From Rubrivivax albus (GTDB taxonomy: Bacteria; Pseudomonadota; Gammaproteobacteria; Burkholderiales; Burkholderiaceae_C), in the NCBI RefSeq assembly GCF_004016515.1, contig NZ_SACT01000001.1:992001-1056000 (forward strand): a stretch of 64,000 nt of DNA, given 5' to 3'. This document shows, in pieces, positions 59,386 through 64,000 of this stretch. The notes under the pieces are model-generated. The model searched no databases. It was given only the letters and a program-made list of their open reading frames with translations, and was not told where the DNA came from. How positions within the stretch are numbered: position 1 is the stretch's first letter; every line of letters starts with the position of its first letter. Made by a program: the position numbers and the translations under genes.

Positions 59386-60007
59386 GCGCCGGCGCGCGGC
59401 CACCGTGCCGCAGCAGCTGGGCCTCGACTGGTCGGTACCGGGTCTGGTGGCCGGCGTCGACGAAGCCGGCCGTGGCCCGCTGGCCGGGCCGGTGGTGGCG
59501 GCGGCGGTGATCCTCGACGACCAGGCGCCGGTGCGCGGCCTGGCCGACTCGAAGGCGTTGACTGCATTGCGGCGCGAGCGCCTGTTCGACGAGATCCACG
59601 CCAAGGCGCTGGCGCTGTGCATCGCCGAGGCCAGCGTGGAGGAGATCGACCGCCTGAACATCCTGCAGGCCACGCTGCTGGCGATGCGGCGCGCTGTGGA
59701 GGGCCTGCGTCTGACGCCCAAGCAGGTGCTGGTGGACGGCAACCGGCTGCCGGTGCTCAAGGTGCCGGCCACGGCCATCGTGAAGGGCGACGCCACCGTC
59801 CCGGCCATCTCGGCGGCGTCGATCCTGGCCAAGGTGCATCGCGACCGGCAGTGCGCGGCGTTGCATGTGCAGTGGCCACAGTACGGTTTCGACGGCCACA
59901 AGGGCTACCCGACCGAAGCCCACCTGGCCGCCCTGCGCGCCCACGGCCCGTGCCCGGCACACCGGCGCAGCTTCGGCCCGGTTCGCGCTGCAGGAGGCGG
60001 TGCGTGA
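59378..60007 (+). CDS. rnhB: Ribonuclease HII
   Basis: The 209-residue enzyme removes ribonucleotides from DNA. The catalytic [20 protein letters not shown] contains the conserved D and E, and further acidic residues lie in [20 protein letters not shown] and FDGHKGYPT. Length is normal. It sits after lpxB, as in many betaproteobacteria, and overlaps both neighbours (8 nt with lpxB and GTGA with the methyltransferase). Confidence 0.96.
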   Translation: MPERRRAATVPQQLGLDWSVPGLVAGVDEAGRGPLAGPVVAAAVILDDQAPVRGLADSKALTALRRERLFDEIHAKALALCIAEASVEEIDRLNILQATLLAMRRAVEGLRLTPKQVLVDGNRLPVLKVPATAIVKGDATVPAISAASILAKVHRDRQCAALHVQWPQYGFDGHKGYPTEAHLAALRAHGPCPAHRRSFGPVRAAGGGA

Positions 60008-60768
60008 ACACGCGCTGGATCACGTCGCGCGACAACCCGCACCTAGTGCGCCTGCGCAAGCAGTTGCGCAGCCCAGGCGGCTACCGCAGCACCGGCCAGG
60101 TCTGGCTGGAAGGCGACCACCTGTGCCGGGCCGCCGTGCAGCGCGGCTGGGCCTTGCCGCAGCTGTTCGCCACCGAGGCGATGGCGCACACGCATGCCGA
60201 CCTGGTGTCCCTGGCCGCCGACGTGGTGCTGCTGCCACCCGCGCTGTTCGACGGGCTGAGTGCGCTGGAATCGCCCGCCGGCCTGGCCGCGCTGATCGAC
60301 CTGCCCGCCGGTGCGGCCCCCGAACCCGCGACGCCGAGTGTCGTGCTCGACGGCCTGCAGGACGCCGGCAACGTGGGCAGCATCCTGCGCAGTGCCGCGG
60401 CCCTGGGCGTGCGCCAGGTGCTGGCGCTCAAGGGTACGGCGGCCTTGTGGTCGCCCAAGGTGCTGCGGGCTGGCATGGGGGCGCACTTCGGCCTGCGCCT
60501 GGTCGAAGGACTGACGGTGGACGATCTGGACGGCCTGGCGCTGCCCCTGGTGGCCACCAGCAGCCACGCCAGTGGCACGTTGCCTGCCGCCGATCTGCCG
60601 TCGCCCTGTGCCTGGGTGCTGGGACACGAAGGGCAGGGCGTGTCGGCGGATCTGATGGCCCGCTGCAGCCTGACCGTGCGCATCCCGCAGCCCGGTGGCG
60701 AGGAGTCGCTGAACGTGGCCGCCGCCGCGGCCATCTGCTTCTACGAAAGCCTGCGCAGGCTTCAGTAG
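60004..60768 (+). CDS. TrmH/SpoU-family RNA methyltransferase
   Basis: The 254-residue protein belongs to the SpoU class of knotted (SPOUT) methyltransferases, which 2'-O-methylate tRNA or rRNA. An N-terminal substrate-binding part ([20 protein letters not shown]) precedes the catalytic domain with motif 1 [20 protein letters not shown], motif 2 [11 protein letters not shown] and motif 3 [20 protein letters not shown]. The target position is unknown; YsgA-like and TsnR-like members also look like this. It starts with GTG overlapping the rnhB stop. The last 7 nt overlap the convergent ppsR. Confidence 0.9.
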   Translation: MNTRWITSRDNPHLVRLRKQLRSPGGYRSTGQVWLEGDHLCRAAVQRGWALPQLFATEAMAHTHADLVSLAADVVLLPPALFDGLSALESPAGLAALIDLPAGAAPEPATPSVVLDGLQDAGNVGSILRSAAALGVRQVLALKGTAALWSPKVLRAGMGAHFGLRLVEGLTVDDLDGLALPLVATSSHASGTLPAADLPSPCAWVLGHEGQGVSADLMARCSLTVRIPQPGGEESLNVAAAAAICFYESLRRLQ

Positions 60769-61586
60769 ACCAGCCGCTCCGGCTGGATGTCGCGCAGGAT
60801 GGTGGTGGCGATCTCCTCGATCGACTTGTGCGTCGAACTCAGCCAGGGGATGCCGGCGCGGCGCATCATCGCCTCCGCATCACGCACCTCCTGCCGGCAG
60901 TTCTCCAGCGCCGCATAGCGGCTGCCCGGCCGCCGCTCGTGGCGGATCTGCGCCAGCCGTGCCGGGTCGATGGTCAGCCCGAAGCACTTGGGCTTGTACG
61001 GTGCCAGCGACGAAGGCAGTTCGTTGCGCTCGAAGTCCTCGGGGATCAGCGGGTAGTTGGCCGCCTTGATGCCGTGCTGCATCGCCAGGTACAGGCTGGT
61101 GGGCGTCTTGCCGCTGCGGCTGACGCCGACCAGGATGACGTCGGCGATGTCCAGGTTGCGCGCGCTCTGGCCGTCGTCGTGCGCCAGCGCGAAGTTGATG
61201 GCCTCGATGCGCTCGGTGTACTCGTGGCTCTTGCTGACGTCGGAGAAGCGGCCGACGCGGTGGTTGCTCTTGACGCCGAACTCGGCCTCCAGCGGCTCGA
61301 CGAAGGTGCGGAACATGTCCATCACCAGGCCCTTGCAGTCGTCGGCCTGGAGCGTGTCGCGCACTGCCTCGTTGACCAGGGTGGCGAAGACGATGGGCCG
61401 CTTGCCCTCGCGCTCGAAGGTGCGGTTGATCTCGTCGACCACCTGGCGCGCCTTCTCGATGCTGTCGATGAAGGGCCGGCGCACGTGCCGCGGCTGGGTC
61501 GGGAACTGGGCGAGGATGGAGTTGCCGAAGGTCTCGGCGGTGATGCCGGTGCCGTCCGAGACAAAGAACACGGTGCGATGGGGCAT
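60762..61586 (-). CDS. ppsR: Phosphoenolpyruvate synthase regulatory protein (PSRP)
   Basis: The 274-residue DUF299 protein is a bifunctional kinase/pyrophosphorylase that inactivates PEP synthase by ADP-dependent phosphorylation and reactivates it by phosphate-dependent dephosphorylation. It shows HRTVFFVSDGTGITAETFGN, the P-loop-like ILVGVSRSGKTPTSLYLAMQ and the C-terminal IPWLSSTHKSIEEIATTIL. The ATG at 61586 is selected since the conserved N-terminus starts there; an earlier ATG at 61658 adds 24 variable residues. The gene is divergent from its target ppsA, the standard arrangement. Confidence 0.96.
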   Translation of the reverse strand: MPHRTVFFVSDGTGITAETFGNSILAQFPTQPRHVRRPFIDSIEKARQVVDEINRTFEREGKRPIVFATLVNEAVRDTLQADDCKGLVMDMFRTFVEPLEAEFGVKSNHRVGRFSDVSKSHEYTERIEAINFALAHDDGQSARNLDIADVILVGVSRSGKTPTSLYLAMQHGIKAANYPLIPEDFERNELPSSLAPYKPKCFGLTIDPARLAQIRHERRPGSRYAALENCRQEVRDAEAMMRRAGIPWLSSTHKSIEEIATTILRDIQPERLVY

Positions 61587-61778
61587 GGCGCGGTCAGCCT
61601 TCGTCGGCGTGAGATCGGCCGATGATAGGGCGCCGTCCGGCGTTATCCTTGCGGCCATGCACGCGTCGATCCCCGCCGTGAACCGCCGCAGCCGACAAGC
61701 AGAATCACCAAGTGCTGCCGTCGCTGGTTCGCCCCGGGACGCGGGAGCCCCCGTTTTTTCACATCACGGAGTTTTCCC
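61587..61778. promoter_or_regulatory. Divergent ppsR/ppsA regulatory region with a possible attenuator
   Basis: The 192-bp region must carry both promoters. TATCAT on the minus strand (complement of 61622-61627) is a possible ppsR -10. Near ppsA a short stem CGGG/CCCG with an AGCC loop (61742-61753) is followed directly by six T residues (61754-61759), an intrinsic-terminator-like element 19 nt before the ppsA ATG. The ribosome-binding site GGAG is at 61768-61771. The stem is only 4-5 bp, so this is tentative. Confidence 0.4.

Positions 61779-64000
<2,222 letters not shown>

Overview
The window is about 64 kb of high-GC chromosomal DNA (roughly 68-70 percent by eye) from a Gram-negative betaproteobacterium, most probably a Burkholderiales member of the Rubrivivax/Leptothrix/Methylibium/Ideonella type. 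This is inferred from gene order (ndk-rlmN-pilF-rodZ-ispG-hisS-yfgM-bamB-der-hfq-hflX-hflK-hflC-DUF2065-hisZ-purA, and rpsB-tsf-pyrH-frr-uppS-cdsA-dxr-rseP-bamA-skp-lpxD-fabZ-lpxA-lpxB-rnhB), from the use of HisZ, and from protein sequence character. No 16S gene is present, so genus is not decided. I see no phage, insertion sequence, CRISPR array, integron or defence island. The window is overwhelmingly core genome.

Layout. 1-4161 (+): the tail of etfA, an acyl-CoA dehydrogenase, a nitronate monooxygenase-like flavoprotein and an amidohydrolase, i.e. fatty-acid or organic-acid oxidation. 4236-6258 (-): an orphan peptide-type ABC substrate-binding protein and a small CxxCxxCC protein. 6517-13549 (+): the 2-oxoglutarate dehydrogenase operon (sucA, sucB, a small SHOCT/PspC membrane protein, lpdA), then zapE. 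13550-14314 (-): a PP2C phosphatase. 14354-16545 (+): a DUF465 peptide and a DinG/YoaA helicase. 16582-17388 (-): bamD. 17432-21373 (+): rluD, scpB, rluB. 21490-38738 (+): the long ndk-to-purA block, including isoprenoid (ispG), outer-membrane assembly (bamB), RNA chaperone (hfq), GTPase (der, hflX) and FtsH-modulator (hflK/hflC) genes, with a secreted M43-type metalloprotease inserted before hisZ. 38873-38957 (-): tRNA-Leu(CAG). 38988-41261 (+): RNase R. 41307-45469 (-): NAD(P)HX repair enzyme, D-amino acid dehydrogenase, amidase. 45676-60768 (+): rpsB through rnhB and a SpoU methyltransferase, which links translation, lipid precursor synthesis, outer-membrane protein assembly and lipid A synthesis. 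60762-61586 (-): ppsR. 61779-end (+): ppsA, cut by the window edge.

How the genes work together. Three of the BAM components (bamA, bamB, bamD), the periplasmic chaperone skp, the site-2 protease rseP, and the lipid A genes lpxD/fabZ/lpxA/lpxB make much of the envelope-biogenesis machinery visible here. ispG, dxr and uppS supply isoprenoid and undecaprenyl carriers. ppsA and its regulator ppsR form a divergent gluconeogenic pair. The most distinctive items are not a new system but local departures from conserved order: the metalloprotease inside the hfl-hisZ block, the SHOCT/PspC protein inside the 2-OGDH operon, RNase R lacking the usual N-terminal winged-helix region with its 5' end overlapping the tRNA-Leu promoter, and an RluB with long low-complexity tails and a perfect 36-nt internal duplication.

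No gene-free stretch exceeds 300 bases. The longest are 6259-6516 (sucA leader), 45470-45675 (rpsB leader), 47398-47598 (tsf-pyrH), 61587-61778 (ppsR/ppsA) and 18425-18605 (rluD-scpB); their content is described under features.
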